From Cohnella rhizosphaerae (GTDB lineage Bacteria; Bacillota; Bacilli; Paenibacillales; Paenibacillaceae), in contig NZ_JAPDIA010000009.1 of assembly GCF_029525575.1 (NCBI RefSeq), positions 496,001 through 560,000 on the forward strand: a stretch of DNA of 64,000 bases. Direction: 5' to 3'. Each line of letters begins with the position of its first letter. Positions within the stretch are counted from its first letter, which is position 1. The notes under the pieces are model-generated. The model did no database searches. It worked only from the letters and a program-made list of their open reading frames with translations, and had not been told where the DNA came from. A program made the translations under genes and the position numbers. This document shows positions 39,338 to 50,700 of the stretch, one piece after another.

Positions 39338-39524
39338 ATAAGTGTTGAAAAGCAGTTAATCGGCGCGCTGATCCATGCTTCGAGGGAATAAGTGTTCAAC
39401 CGCAATTATTTGGATCAGAACCGGGTCGAAATGTTATAATGCGAGAAATTAATAGCGCTTCAACACTTAATTGCCCATGGACGTCGCGATCACGGGAAAT
39501 AACTGCTTTTCAACCGTTATTCGA
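39338..39524. repeat. Four related 24-bp elements between 39338 and 39524
   Basis: ATAAGTGTTGAAAAGCAGTTA (21 nt at 39338) is closely matched by the complement of ATAACTGCTTTTCAAC at 39499. Variants lie at 39388 (ATAAGTGTTCAACCGCAATT) and 39452 (ATAGCGCTTCAACACTTAAT). Spacing is 50, 64 and 47 bp. A TATAAT (39435-39440) sits between elements 2 and 3. They may be regulator sites or a decayed repeat. Confidence 0.5.
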
Positions 39525-39670
39525 TAGGCGTTGTCGTGCCATCTGACGTTTTTAATTGTGCAGATCGCGAATTGAGTGACGTACGGATATTCATTACAAT
39601 AGAAGCATACCTGAGAAAACAGAAAGGCGTTCGCTGACCGAAAAGCGAAACGACACTGGGAGGCGTGGGG

Positions 39671-40699
39671 ATGAGTGGAGCTCCGACAGCGCAGCAATGG
39701 AAGGAACTGTACCTGGCTGCGGAAAGATACAAAGAGGCGGCCATCTGGAGATGGATGACGAACGGCCACCTGTTCGGCGTAAGGGATCCGGCGTCTGGCG
39801 AGATCGGCTATTGCTGCGTGTTCGGCAACGGCGGCGAGATGTTCGGCCTTGCGGTGTATATGGGCACGGAGGGGCTGCGGACGATCGTGGAGATGCTCGC
39901 CGGCGAGCTGGACGAGGACCCGATGTTCAGCCAGCGCTGCCTGCTGTTTTCGCTGGACGACCGGGCGGAGCTCGATCCGTCGGAGCACAAGCGAATCAAG
40001 CAGCTCGGACTCGGCTATCGCGGCAAAAAAAGCTGGCCGACGTTCCGGCTGCACGAGCCGGGCTACATGCCCTGGCCGGAGCTGACGGAGGCGCAGGTCG
40101 TCTATTTTACGCAGGCGCTGGAGCAGGCGGTTCAAGTCGGGCAGGCGTACCAGTCCAACCCTGACGGACTGATGACAGACGACGAGAAAAACATGTACTT
40201 GGTACGGGAGATCCGTCCTTCGGAAGATGGCGGGCACGTCTGGCACGACGCATGGGTGACGCCCGAGGCGCCGCCATCGGAGGCGGAGCGGCCTGCGGCC
40301 GCCATGCCGCTGGACGAGCTTCGGATCGCCAAGGCGCTCAAAGCAGTCAGAACGAGAGGCGGCGTCTGGGAAGCCGACAGCTTCTACGTGGCGATGCCGA
40401 TCCAAGAGGGCGAAAGGCCTTTCTATCCGAAGATGACGCTTATCGTGGATCAAGCGACGGGCCAGATTCTGAAGTTCGCGCTAACTAAAGGCGATGAAGC
40501 GGCAGTCGCCGCCGCGGAACAATTGCTGAAGCTGATCGAAGAGCAGCGGATGCTTCCGCAGGAGCTGTGGGTGGGCAGCGAGGCGGCAGGCGATGCGCTG
40601 CTGCCGATCGCCGAGGCGCTGAAGCTGGAGCTGCTGTGGTCTCCCGAGCTGCCTGCGTTGTCCGAGGCGCGCGCCGCGATGGAGCAGCGATTCAGTTAG
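39671..40699 (+). CDS. Uncharacterised cytosolic protein (tentatively DUF7309/DUF6930-like)
   Basis: The 342-residue protein has no signal or TM segment. The N-terminal half has FGVRDPASGEIGYCCVFGNGG and GLAVYMGTEGLRTI; a middle block reads WPTFRLHEPGYMPWPLTE-like sequence (40044-40090); the C-terminal half has FYPKMTLIVDQATGQILKF and LPQELWVGSE, which I associate from memory with DUF6930. ATG 39671 is chosen for the GGGAGG upstream. Function unknown. Confidence 0.72.
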   Translation: MSGAPTAQQWKELYLAAERYKEAAIWRWMTNGHLFGVRDPASGEIGYCCVFGNGGEMFGLAVYMGTEGLRTIVEMLAGELDEDPMFSQRCLLFSLDDRAELDPSEHKRIKQLGLGYRGKKSWPTFRLHEPGYMPWPELTEAQVVYFTQALEQAVQVGQAYQSNPDGLMTDDEKNMYLVREIRPSEDGGHVWHDAWVTPEAPPSEAERPAAAMPLDELRIAKALKAVRTRGGVWEADSFYVAMPIQEGERPFYPKMTLIVDQATGQILKFALTKGDEAAVAAAEQLLKLIEEQRMLPQELWVGSEAAGDALLPIAEALKLELLWSPELPALSEARAAMEQRFS

Positions 40700-40712
40700 C
40701 GGCACAGCAGAA

Positions 40713-40753
40713 CAAGGCCGTCTCCCGCGGATCGGGAGACGGCCTTGTTTTTC
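40713..40753. terminator. Terminator between convergent genes
   Basis: AAGGCCGTCTCCC (40714-40726) pairs perfectly with GGGAGACGGCCTT (40734-40746); GTTTTTC follows on the plus strand. Confidence 0.8.
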
Positions 40754-40986
40754 TACTCCGGAAACTTCCGCTCGCTCGACGAGTCGTCCTTGCTGTCCGG
40801 CTTGTTCGCTTCGTCGCGGTTCTCGATGCCGAGGTCCTCGACCGGGATCGCGTCGACGTTGCGTTCGCTCAGGAAGCTGTCGAACAGACTCTTCTTGTCG
40901 GTCGGATACTGCTCGGGATGATCGCGCTCGCCCTGCTGGCCGGCGCCCGGTTTTTCCAGATCCGGCGGCCGCTCGAATTCGTTCAT
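40753..40986 (-). CDS. Small acidic protein of unknown function
   Basis: The 77-residue, highly charged, probably disordered protein (MNEFERPPDLEKPGAG at the start, SSSERKFPE at the end) is preceded by a strong AAGGAGGAG ribosome site at good spacing before ATG 40986. That site is the main reason to call it a gene. No family recognised. Confidence 0.6.
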   Translation of the reverse strand: MNEFERPPDLEKPGAGQQGERDHPEQYPTDKKSLFDSFLSERNVDAIPVEDLGIENRDEANKPDSKDDSSSERKFPE

Positions 40987-41084
40987 CGGGATCTCCTCCT
41001 TTGCGTATGCGGACTCTTCCCCCTTCGGACAAACACTTGAAACAAATCGTCGTTACTTCACGCGCGCCGACGGGCTGCTTGAAG

Positions 41085-42589
41085 CTACAGCCGCTCCAGC
41101 GGCTTTTTGGCGGGTCCGTGCATCACTTCGCCGTCGAAGGTGAACCGCGAGCCGTGGCACGGGCAGTCCCATGTGCGGTCGCCCGCGTTCCACTCCGTCT
41201 CGCAGCCCATATGCGTGCAGGTCGTGTCGACGACGTGCAGCTTGCCTTCATGATCGCGATAGGCCCCGCAGCGGCGGCCGTGAATGCGGACGGCCGCGCC
41301 TTCGTCGAGCCCGAGCTCCTCGGGGTCCTTTTTCAGCCACTCCAGCTTGCCCTTGACGAAGCGGTAGGCGACGTCGGCCGTTTCCTTCGCAAGGGTCCCC
41401 ATGTCCGGATCCGGCTGGAAACGCGACGGGCCGAACAGCTCGGCGTACGGATTGTCCCGTCCGATCAGGAGATCGGTCAAGAGGCGGCCGGCGACCGCGC
41501 TCGTCGTCATGCCCCACTTGCGGTAGCCGGTCGCGACGAGCAAATTCGGGGTGCCCTCCCGGGCAAGGCCGATATACGGCATGTTGTCGAGCGTCACGAG
41601 GTCGTGCGTCGACCAGCGATAGCGGATTTCTTCAACGCCGAAGGTGTCTTCGGCAAAACGCCGAAGCGTCTCGTAGTGCGCGATCGTGCACTCGCCTTGC
41701 CCGGTCTTGTGCGACTCGCCGCCGATCAGGAGCAGCTTCTCTCCGCCGTAAGCGACCTCGCGCACCGAGCGCTTCGGCTCGTTCGCCGTAATGTACATCC
41801 CGCCCGGATAGTCGTAAGGCGACTTGATCGCGATGACGTACGAGCTCTCGGCATGCAGACGCGCGAAATAAAAGCCGTTGTCGAAAAAGGGAAGTGCGAG
41901 CAGGCGGCGACCGCATCGCAGGTGACCGTATTGCCGTCTTTGGTCGTGACTTTGGCCGTCTCGCCGTCGTGGAACTTGTCCATCGTCGTCTCTTCGAAAA
42001 TCTCGCCGCCGAGGCGCACGATCTCGCCTGCGAGAAAGGCCGCGTACGGCGTCGGATGGAAGCGGGCCTGCCGCTTCATGGACAGCGCCGCGGTGGCGCC
42101 GAACGGCAGCGTCAGCGTATCGTAGCGTTCGCCCGGAATGCCGAGCCGTTGATACGCCGCGTATTCCTTTTCAAGCTTGTGCAGCCCTTCCTCGCGCGTC
42201 GCGTAAACGACGGCGTCTTCGTCGACGAAATCGCATGCGATGCCATGCTCGGCGACCAGACCGCGCATGAACGCAAGCGCGCCGGCATTGGCCTCGTAGT
42301 ACAGCCTTGCTTTGTCCTCGCCGAAGTGCGCGATCAATTCATCGTAGATCAGATCGTGCTGGGCGGTGATCTTGGCGGTCGTGTAGCCCGTCGTGCCGCC
42401 GAGCAGCCGGTCCGCCGTCAGCAGCGCGACGCGGCGGCCTTCCTTGGCCAGCAGATAGGCGGTCGTCAGACCGGTGAGACCGCCGCCCACGACGGCGAAT
42501 TCCGTCTCGAGATCGCGCGTCAGCTTCGGAAAAGCGGGGAGGTCGGCCGTCCGGCGCCAATAGGATTCGGGATATTCGGGCAGCTGCAT
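41085..42589 (-). CDS. FAD-dependent oxidoreductase with C-terminal Rieske domain (one frameshift)
   Basis: About 500 residues. The N-terminal DAO fold has the FAD motif FAVVGGGLTGLTTAYLLAKEG and TTGYTTAKITAQHDLIYDEL, and MPYIGLAREGTPNLLVATGY closes the domain. A Rieske 2Fe-2S domain follows with CTHMGCETEWN and CPCHGSRFTFDGEV. The two halves lie in different frames; the A5 run at 41884-41888 (minus-strand T5) appears one base short, and with six T it reads HFPFFDNGFYFARLHAESSY. GAGGAGG precedes ATG 42589. Substrate unknown. Confidence 0.87.
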
Positions 42590-42708
42590 GGCGATTTCCT
42601 CCTCGAATGGAACGTTTTATCCTCATCATTCCTTTTTTAACCGAAAAATGATACGATGCCCCAACGCGCCCGCACATAAGCTGGTAGAAGGAGAGGGGGA
42701 AGGAACGG

Positions 42709-43633
42709 ATGGCGATACGGCCGAAGGCGCTGGTAAAGGGAGATACGGTGGGCATCGTTACGCTCGGAAGCCCGCTCGCGCGGGAGACGATCGACGCGGC
42801 AATCGCGTATTTGCGGCAAATGGGACTGAATGTCATCGTCGGACAGCATGCCTACGACGCGGACGGCTATCTGGCGGGAACGGACGAAGAGCGGGCGGGG
42901 GGACCTGACGGCGATGTTCGCGGACGAGCGGGTCAGGCTGATCCTGCCGTCGCGCGGCGGCGTCGGGGTGGAGGGCATCCTGCCCTACCTGGACTTCGAA
43001 TTCATCCGGCGCCATCCCAAGATCGTGTCCGGCTACAGCGATATCACGGTATTGCTCAACGCGCTCGCTCAGCTCGCGGATCTCGTCACGCTGCACAGCT
43101 TGCTGCTGATCGATTTCAAGCCCGAGACGCCGGCGTACAACTTCGAGCAATTTTTCGCCGCCACTTCGTCGCTCGTCGTCCCGCGTCCCATCGCCAATCC
43201 GCCCGGCATGCCGATTCAGCCGCTCGTGCCCGGCGTCGTCTCGGGATCGCTCGCGGGCGGCAATCTCACGTCGCTGACCGGCTCGCTCGGCACGCCGTAC
43301 GAGATCGATACGCGCGGCAAAATATTGCTGCTCGAGGAGACGCACGAGCCGGTGAACACCGTCTACCGCTACGTCGAGCAGCTGAAGCTCGCGGGCAAGC
43401 TCGATGCCTGCGCCGGCATCGTCATGGGCGGCTGCCACGAATGTCCGGACGCCTACGGCCGGACCTACGCCGACCTCGTCCGCGACGTGCTCGTGCCGCT
43501 GGGCAAACCCCTGATCGCCGGCTTCGCGAGCGGGCACGACCTTTACAAAGCGGCTGTGCCGATCGGCGCCCAAGCGCGGCTGGACGCAGGCGCCGGGATG
43601 CTGACGCTGCTGGAGCCTGCCATATCGGTATGA
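42709..43633 (+). CDS. LD-carboxypeptidase, MccF/LdcA family (one frameshift)
   Basis: The serine peptidase family S66 trims tetrapeptides from murein or inactivates peptide antibiotics. N-terminal KGDTVGIVTLGSPLA, nucleophile region RLILPSRGGVGVEGILPYLD, SGYSDITVLLNA, GGNLTSLTGSLGTPYE and GFASGHDLYKAAVPIG are visible. One extra G in the G6 run at 42897-42902 breaks the frame; corrected, EERAG joins DLTAMFADERVRL, giving about 307 residues. GGAAGGA precedes ATG 42709. It is divergent from the oxidoreductase. Confidence 0.88.
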
Positions 43634-43642
43634 TGTTACGCA

Positions 43643-43679
43643 AAAAGAGCCGGCACCCGAGGAGATGCCGGCTCTTCAA
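43643..43679. terminator. Terminator between convergent genes
   Basis: AAGAGCCGGCA pairs with TGCCGGCTCTT around a 10-nt loop. The T run lies on the minus strand side (five T), so it mainly serves the leftward gene. Confidence 0.75.
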
Positions 43680-43714
43680 GATGAGGCGAGAATTGCGCTC
43701 GGTCGAGCTCTACA

Positions 43715-44254
43715 TCACGGCACGAACTGTTGCACGATGCGTACGACCTTGCCGTCGACTACCGTGACGTAATAAGGGAAGTTCCCCATCAGCTCCTGAT
43801 TGTCGCCGCTGAACAGCGAGCGAAGCTTGGCGACGCTGATCGGCTCGTTTTCCACGATATCCGCATCGTCCCAGCTGCCCGAACGATTGTAGATCTGCAT
43901 GAGCACCTGCGCGTCGGCCGCAACCGGCAGCGTATACGTCTTCTTCTCCTCGTTGAGGATGTAGTAGCCGTCCGGCGCCTCGTCCATGCCGGCATCCGGC
44001 TCCTGCTGGCGGAATACCCGGTCGGCCTCCTCGCCCTGCAGAAATTGAATGTAGTCGACGGTCAAATAAGTAACGCCGTCCATCGACGTGATCTTGCTGA
44101 TATAAGCGGGATAAGAAGGGGCTGAAGCAAAGTTGGCCGCCTCGACGCCATTCTCCTGTGCGACGGCGGTCTCCTGCTTGTCGCTCACGCCCGACACGCT
44201 CAGCGGGATCAGGCAGATCCCCAACAATACGACACACAGCAGCAATTTGCGCAT
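43715..44254 (-). CDS. Secreted protein of unknown function
   Basis: The 179-residue protein has a clear signal peptide (MRKLLLCVVLLGICLIPLSV) and a mature part with repeated short beta-like stretches (ISKITSMDGVTYLTVDYIQF, GYYILNEEKKTYTLPV, YYVTVVDGKVVRIVQQFVP). No membrane anchor or catalytic motif was recognised. Paenibacillaceae encode similar small exported proteins of unknown role. Confidence 0.75.
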   Translation of the reverse strand: MRKLLLCVVLLGICLIPLSVSGVSDKQETAVAQENGVEAANFASAPSYPAYISKITSMDGVTYLTVDYIQFLQGEEADRVFRQQEPDAGMDEAPDGYYILNEEKKTYTLPVAADAQVLMQIYNRSGSWDDADIVENEPISVAKLRSLFSGDNQELMGNFPYYVTVVDGKVVRIVQQFVP

Positions 44255-44966
44255 CGGCTCAGCCCCTCTCTCCGGTTAAAAACTTGATGTTATGTATCAT
44301 TAATACTTAGACAAATAGAAGACGTTTTAAACAGGCGTTTTGTTGCCGGAGAAAGGGGGAGGAAAGGCTTAATTTTTGGGCGGGTATTTCCGGGGAAATT
44401 CGACAGGGTTTAGGTGCGTGAACAGCAACAAAGCGAATATGCTTGGTAAAAGTAATGTGGGTTAGTGGCTTATGGATTTCGATATCCGACAGTTAGGAAG
44501 GTCATATTCATTACATGTCTACACGTCTAGATACAGTCTGTCATACGAATGCCATCTATAAAGTAGGCCCAGTAATCCTTTCTGGAGTTGGACCTATAGT
44601 AACGGCGCTCCTTTTAATCGCGCACTATCAATATACGACAAGAGCCATGGCCGCTTATCGCCTTGGTTCTTTTTGAGTTGAGGTGATTGTATAGCAGAGG
44701 AAGTCTCGTGCTGACAACGGATCTCTCATTAATTTAAACTCGTTGATTGCAGGACCTAGAGCGCTTGCCTAGGGATTGGGCTAAAACGCTGGGGTCTTTA
44801 GTAAGGGGCCGCGTGTCCACATCGAGGCGACTTTATATAGGGTTTGACATTTTAATCAAAAGTTTTAGGAGAAGTGTAATTTGCAACTAAATTCGACATT
44901 TTTTTTGAGTATTGTCCTTTAGTATTGAAACGTATTATCAGTATTTATAAAAAGGAGCCAGGTTTG
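44255..44966. other. Gene-free 0.7-kb boundary of the accessory island
   Basis: Base composition falls from GC-rich to AT-rich here. I see no ORF with a ribosome site, no clear terminator and no repeat. A TTGACA at about 44847 lacks a good -10 partner. An A/T-rich run before the next gene (44880-44945) may hold its promoter. Confidence 0.5.
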
Positions 44967-47716
44967 ATGAAACGTTATTTGATTTGTTACACTCTAATGC
45001 TTTTTGTACTTTCATCACTACTCAGTACTACAGCTGCTGCAGCCCCAATAGTTGCCTCAGTTAATGCAGACAAAATTAAAGATGTAGTGTCCGTTAGTTC
45101 CTCAACATACAGCGTTATGGGGGACGTGCCTTTAGACATTTTAAACGAGGTCAAGAAACGTGGAAAAAAAATAAAGAGGGTAGCGAAGGAACTTCAAACG
45201 GAAAGCAGCAGGCATTATCAAGTTGATGACGGTTCCATGATTGCAGAGTATTTTTCCGGAACACCATTTTATCAAGACGAGAATGGTGCCTGGCATGATG
45301 TAGATACAACAATAACAGATTTAGATTCTTTGGATTTAACAAAGTTGCAAGCCTCTAAGGATGCTCGAGGAAGTCTAAATAGACAAAAGACCAGCAGAGC
45401 AAAAGTATCGGGTTTTGGAGCGCCGCAAGTTCCTTTCGGAGTTGTTATTCCTAAGGACTACAGCCAAGGTTATCAGATTGAGAAAAGTGCATCTCAATTA
45501 AAGTTAATTCCGATGGGGGCATCTTCTGTAATAGGAACTGTTTATAAATCGAATGGAGTAAAGTACGAAAATGTATGGGATGACACGGATGTTATACTTT
45601 CAGTATTAAACGACGGTTTAAAGGAAGACATTATTTTAAAAAAGCTCAAGCTCACCTTCTGAGTTTTCTTTTGAACTCCAAGGGAAGATAGACTTGGAGA
45701 CGCTTCAGACGGAAAACTTAAAATTGCTGGCTCCCTGGTTAATAGATAGTGAAGGGAAGCGTAGAAATGTTCCTTTAGTCGTTAAAAACCAGAACGATAA
45801 AATGTATTTGGACCTTTCAGTCGATACGAAAGATTTAAAATTTCCTATTACGATAGACCCGACTATTTTGACGTACAGCGGCCGCTCCGACGGAATTAAG
45901 TTTAACTCTTTTTCTTCTGACCCCAGTGGTAGTAGTTGGACTCCTGATGTCGGTTTTTTTTCAGTTAATAAAAGATTACAATAATTTGAATCAGTTATAT
46001 AGGTCTTTCGGAGGCGTAGAGTTTGGGTTATATTCATTTCCAACGAGTGGGACTAGAATACAATATGCTTATCTACAAACTAACTATTATGGAAATGGTG
46101 TACAACAAGTTGTAGATATTAATTATTCATTTGTTCCTTCGTTTAGCTCCCAAGTTTTTGGTTCGGTTCCTTCAGTTAATATTCAAGGCACTGAAGGAAC
46201 TGCTTCTTTTGATCTAAGTAACGCAATTAGAGCCTGGTTTTCATCTAATTATTATGCTGGAAACCGGTCAATTTCTTTTGAATTTACTACGGAATCTACA
46301 GGTTCAAGTTATTTGTATTTTAATGCATATCCATTTGAAGCAAAAATGGTAATTGGCTATAATTTATACGCCCCCGGCACCGCCTCCATCACCGCACCTC
46401 AGAACGGCACGATCGTCGACTCAAACTACAACATCACCTGGAACGCCGCAATCGACCAAGACGATCCACAATCGAACTTGAAGTATAACATTCAACTCTC
46501 TACCAACGGTGGAGCCACTTGGAGCGATATCGTCCCACTGACCGCCGCTGGCGCATCCTCTTACACATATAACTTTAGCTCAATTGCCAATACAACGAAC
46601 GCGATCATACGGATTCGATCCTTTGACGGAATCGATTATGGTTCATGGGTACAATCACCGACATTTACGATCAAGCACAACACAGTACCGAATGCGCCAA
46701 CCGGACTAAACCCTGGCAGCACCAATTCAACAACGCCTCAATTAATGGGCACCACCACGCCTGCGCTGAACTGGACCTTCTCTGATCCGGATGCGGGAGA
46801 TACGCAGGGGCAGTACCAGGTCTATATTTACAATGGAAGCACATTAATTCGCGACAGCGGATGGGTCAGCTCAAGCGCTGCATCTTACACAGTTCCTACT
46901 GGTACACTAAGCAGGAACGGGGCGTACAATTGGCAGGTTCGCACCAAGGACAATAAAGGAGCCATCTCTGCAGTATCGGCAAAGTATTACATCAAGGTCA
47001 ACAATCTTCCAACAGTCAGCATAACCTCCTATACGAACGGTCAGCAGGTAACGGACAATGTCCTAACCTTTGCCTGGACGTATAGCGATGCGGACGGACA
47101 AGCCCAGAGTCATTATCAAATTCAGGGGTCGCAGGATAACTGGACGACGGTTGCCTACAACTCCGGTGCGCTTAGCGGCAATGCTGCGTCCCTTACGACG
47201 CCTCCCTTGGCGAGCGGAACATGGAGCTTTAGAATAACTGCCAAAGACGGACTGGAATGGTCTGCTGCGGCTACGCGTAGCTTAGTGCTCCCAAACGCGT
47301 ATGAGCCAAACGACACAACAGCCCAAGCATACCCCATCAGCTACGCGCAGAACTATACTTCTTTGATTACAACAGCTACGGACGTCGACTTTTACAAATA
47401 TACAGCGACAGCGGCCGGCATCGAAAAGTTTAAGCTCACCGTACCAACGGGGCTAAACTATGATGTCTACGTCTATGACGCTTCTATGAACTTGATCGCG
47501 GCCGGCGTCAGAGGCACTGGATTGGCTGAAGAGATCATCTACAACGTGAGCGCAGGCGCTATTTACTACATTAAGATCGTTGGCGTCGGAGGCAGCTACA
47601 GCGCAACGGCCAGCTACGGCTTCTCCTTGAACCGGCAAGCGGCACAGTATACGACGACGTACCAATACGACTTTAACGGCAATATTACCGGCAAGACCGT
47701 GACGATCACAAATTGA
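44967..47716 (+). CDS. Secreted DNRLRE/Fn3/PPC-domain protein, partner of the RHS toxin (two frameshifts)
   Basis: A signal peptide (YLICYTLMLFVLSSLLSTTAAA) starts at ATG 44967 behind AAGGAGC. A WapA-like N-terminal region follows, then a DNRLRE-like beta domain (45980-46350: SFGGVEFGLYSF, ANIQGTEGTASFDLSNAIRAW-like), Ig/Fn3 domains (VPNAPTGLNPGSTNS, LNWTFSDPDAGDTQGQYQVY) and a PPC domain (YEPNDTTAQAYPISY, ATDVDFYKYTATAAG). It ends YQYDFNGNITGKTVTITN, an RHS-like repeat start. One extra base at A6 45638-45643 and at T8 45954-45961 breaks it. GC content jumps near 46370, inside the gene. It probably anchors or exports the RHS protein encoded 13 bases downstream. Confidence 0.78.
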
Positions 47717-47729
47717 GGAGGATTTCGCG

Positions 47730-50700
47730 TTGAAAAGCTGGTGGGGCAGGATCGCTGCGGTATTTATAGCGTTAACTCTAATTGCAGGAATTTATCCGGA
47801 AGCTGCTGGATTCGCAGCTACGCCTTCGTCTACGGGCTCAATCGACGTCTCCGAGACACCGATCGAGCCAGCTCCTTATTCGATTAATAAGTCAGGTTCG
47901 GCTAAAAGTAAAATCACCAGCGATCTGGGCAACAAGAGCTATGCGATTAGCGCTGCAGCGAGCACGGTCGTTCCTGATTACAGCTTCGTTAAAACCAAGC
48001 CGGACGAAGCCCCCCTTTGCGATTAACCTCGGACAGGAAAGCATCTCTACGCTCTCGGGCAGCTTGTCGCAGAGCGCAGCCGATCTCTCCCTGCCCGGAC
48101 GGAATGGCTTAGGATTCACGCTGGTACGCAGATACGATAGCGACGCCTCTCAGCTCAATCAAATGTCAATGTCGTCGGGCTATAATACGACCGTGCAACC
48201 GGCGGAGGAAAAGAGATTTCCGATCGGCAAGGGCTGGACCTGGGATATCTCCTTTATCGAAACCGTCGAATCGACCAAGTATCTGCATCTCGCCGGTTCG
48301 GGCGTGTTCAAGCTCGGTTCCGACTTATCCTTGCTAGGGTACCCATGGAAGGACTTAACCTTCGCTGCGGATACGACCGTGACGGTATCGGGCTCTACGT
48401 CTGCCTACGTCCTCCGGTCGATCCAGAAAGTCAATCAGTACTTCAACGCGGACGGGCGTTTGATTCAGATCTCGGACGCATTCAACAATAAAGTGCAGTT
48501 TGCCTATAGTTCCGATCCGACATACGGAACGGTGCTTACAAGCATTACGGATGCGATCGGAAATAGTATCGCGATCTCTTATTCCGCATCGCAAGTGACC
48601 TTAACCAAAGGAACACGGCAAGTGATCTACTATAAGGCGACCCAAAACGGAAAGGAACTCCTGACCCAAGTCGTTGACGTCGCAGGCCGTGCTACCACAT
48701 ACGATTATGATCTGAAGAACGCTATGTTCACGTTATACGATCAGGCAACACCAGCGAGTAATCCCTATGCCCTCCTTACAGGGATTACGTATCCCACGGG
48801 CGCAAAGACGGTCTTCGAGTACATGCCGCCCATCACGCGCAAGATCGGGGAATACAATGCGACGAACGAGGTATACCGGGTTAAATCCCGCAAGGATCAA
48901 TTCATCCAATGGGATAACAGCGTTAAAACGGTTAATGTCACCAACGTCTCGTATCCGAACGGCGATATCGGTTCAGCTTATAATACCGACCTGACCTTTA
49001 CGGTAGCCTTGAACGACGGTCTCGCCGAGACCACCTTTACCAATGAGAAGGACTACATTGACGAGAACAAGCCGCCGGTCTTTTACAATACAAAGATCGT
49101 GTCGGTATCGAATTACGGCGGGAAGACGTATACAAATGCCACAGACTACACGTACGAGCGTTACCGCAACTGGCCTGTGCCCATTCAGACCAAGACGACG
49201 AAAAGCGAATCAGGTTCAACGGGCAGTTATATCGTCGAGACGAGCAATGTTTACGACGATTACGGCAACGTCTTAAGCGCCACAGACCCTAACGGCATCC
49301 AGACAACGTACACGTACGACACGACTTCTCACTTGCTGATCGGCGTCTCTCAGCCGATCAGCGGGACGCAAACGCAGTACACCGAATACGTACGAAACGC
49401 CACAAATGGCGCGGTCACTGCGACGCGTGTCCGGAGTGGAAATGCGAGCGGGCCAGTGTTGCAGGAGACGCTCAACAACGCGTTTGATGCTTATGGCAAT
49501 GTGACGCAGCTCAAGGTACTGCGTGAAGCAGGGCAGTATTCGACCGTGAATATCGGCTACGATGCGGCAGCTCCTTATCTCGGCGCTTATCCGACCAGCA
49601 CCAGCGTGGCTGTCACTGACGCGGACAGCGTCGGCACGACGATTACCGCAGGCTATACGTACAACACGGCTGACGGTACTTTATCCAGTTACACGGACGG
49701 CAAAGGAAAAACGACAACCTATCAATACGATGCGCTAGGGCGTGCGATCGGTGCAGTTAAGCCGGACAACGGGAACATTAGAATTCAATATTACGATTAC
49801 AGCAATGAGATTCAGCAAACCGACGAGTCCGGCGTCAAAGTCTACACGCGCTGGGACCCGGTGGGCAGAAAGATCGAAGAAGGATTTGTCATTAATGGCG
49901 ATTATAAGCCGAAGGTCCAATACGATTATGATGCGAACGGCCGGCTCTTGTCTCACAAGGATGCCCTCGGGAACGAGACCTTGTTCGGTTACGACCAGTG
50001 GAGCCGCCAGAATAAAGTTACCGCTCCTCCGACGATTGCTTATGACGAGCAGGGCAACATTACGCCGATCTCAGCAGCGGTCTCAACCTTGGCCTATGAC
50101 GATCTAAGTAACAAGGTCAGAAGTACGGATGCAGAGGGCTATGCCGTCGAAGAAACCTATGACAAGTTGGGGCGTGTGCTGACCAAAAGAGAGGCAAAGA
50201 CAACCGGGGCGCCTCTTGTAACGCTAGCTACCTATGCCTATGACTACGTCGGCAACGTCACGGCTGCTTCCGACAACCTGGCGCCGACGAATACGACTTC
50301 TTACGCGTACGACATTCTCGGACACCTGACGAGCGTGACGAACGCCAAGAGTGAGACCACGGCTTATCAATACGATGCGCTCGGCAATCTGAAGCTGATC
50401 ACGTATCCGGACACCAAGACGATGGTCAAGGAATACGATGCCATCGGACGATTGATTAAATCCCAGGATGCTAACGGCAAACTCGAAAAGTTCTATTATG
50501 ATAACAACAGCAACTTGATCCGAACGCTGGATCGCAATAGTGTCTGGTTCAAGAACACGTACAACGATCGCAACTTCCTGACCAAACGTGAAATCACGGA
50601 TAGCGCCGGTACGCCGGTTGCTGGCCAGGAAGTAATCGAATTCGGGTACGACAAGGCAGGAAAACGCACGGCGATGTCGGATGTCACTGGACAAACCAGC

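Noticed and set aside
44255-44966. Hidden gene or RNA in the gap before the RHS island
   Set aside because: I looked for ORFs with ribosome sites, paired promoters and stable stems on both strands and found none convincing.
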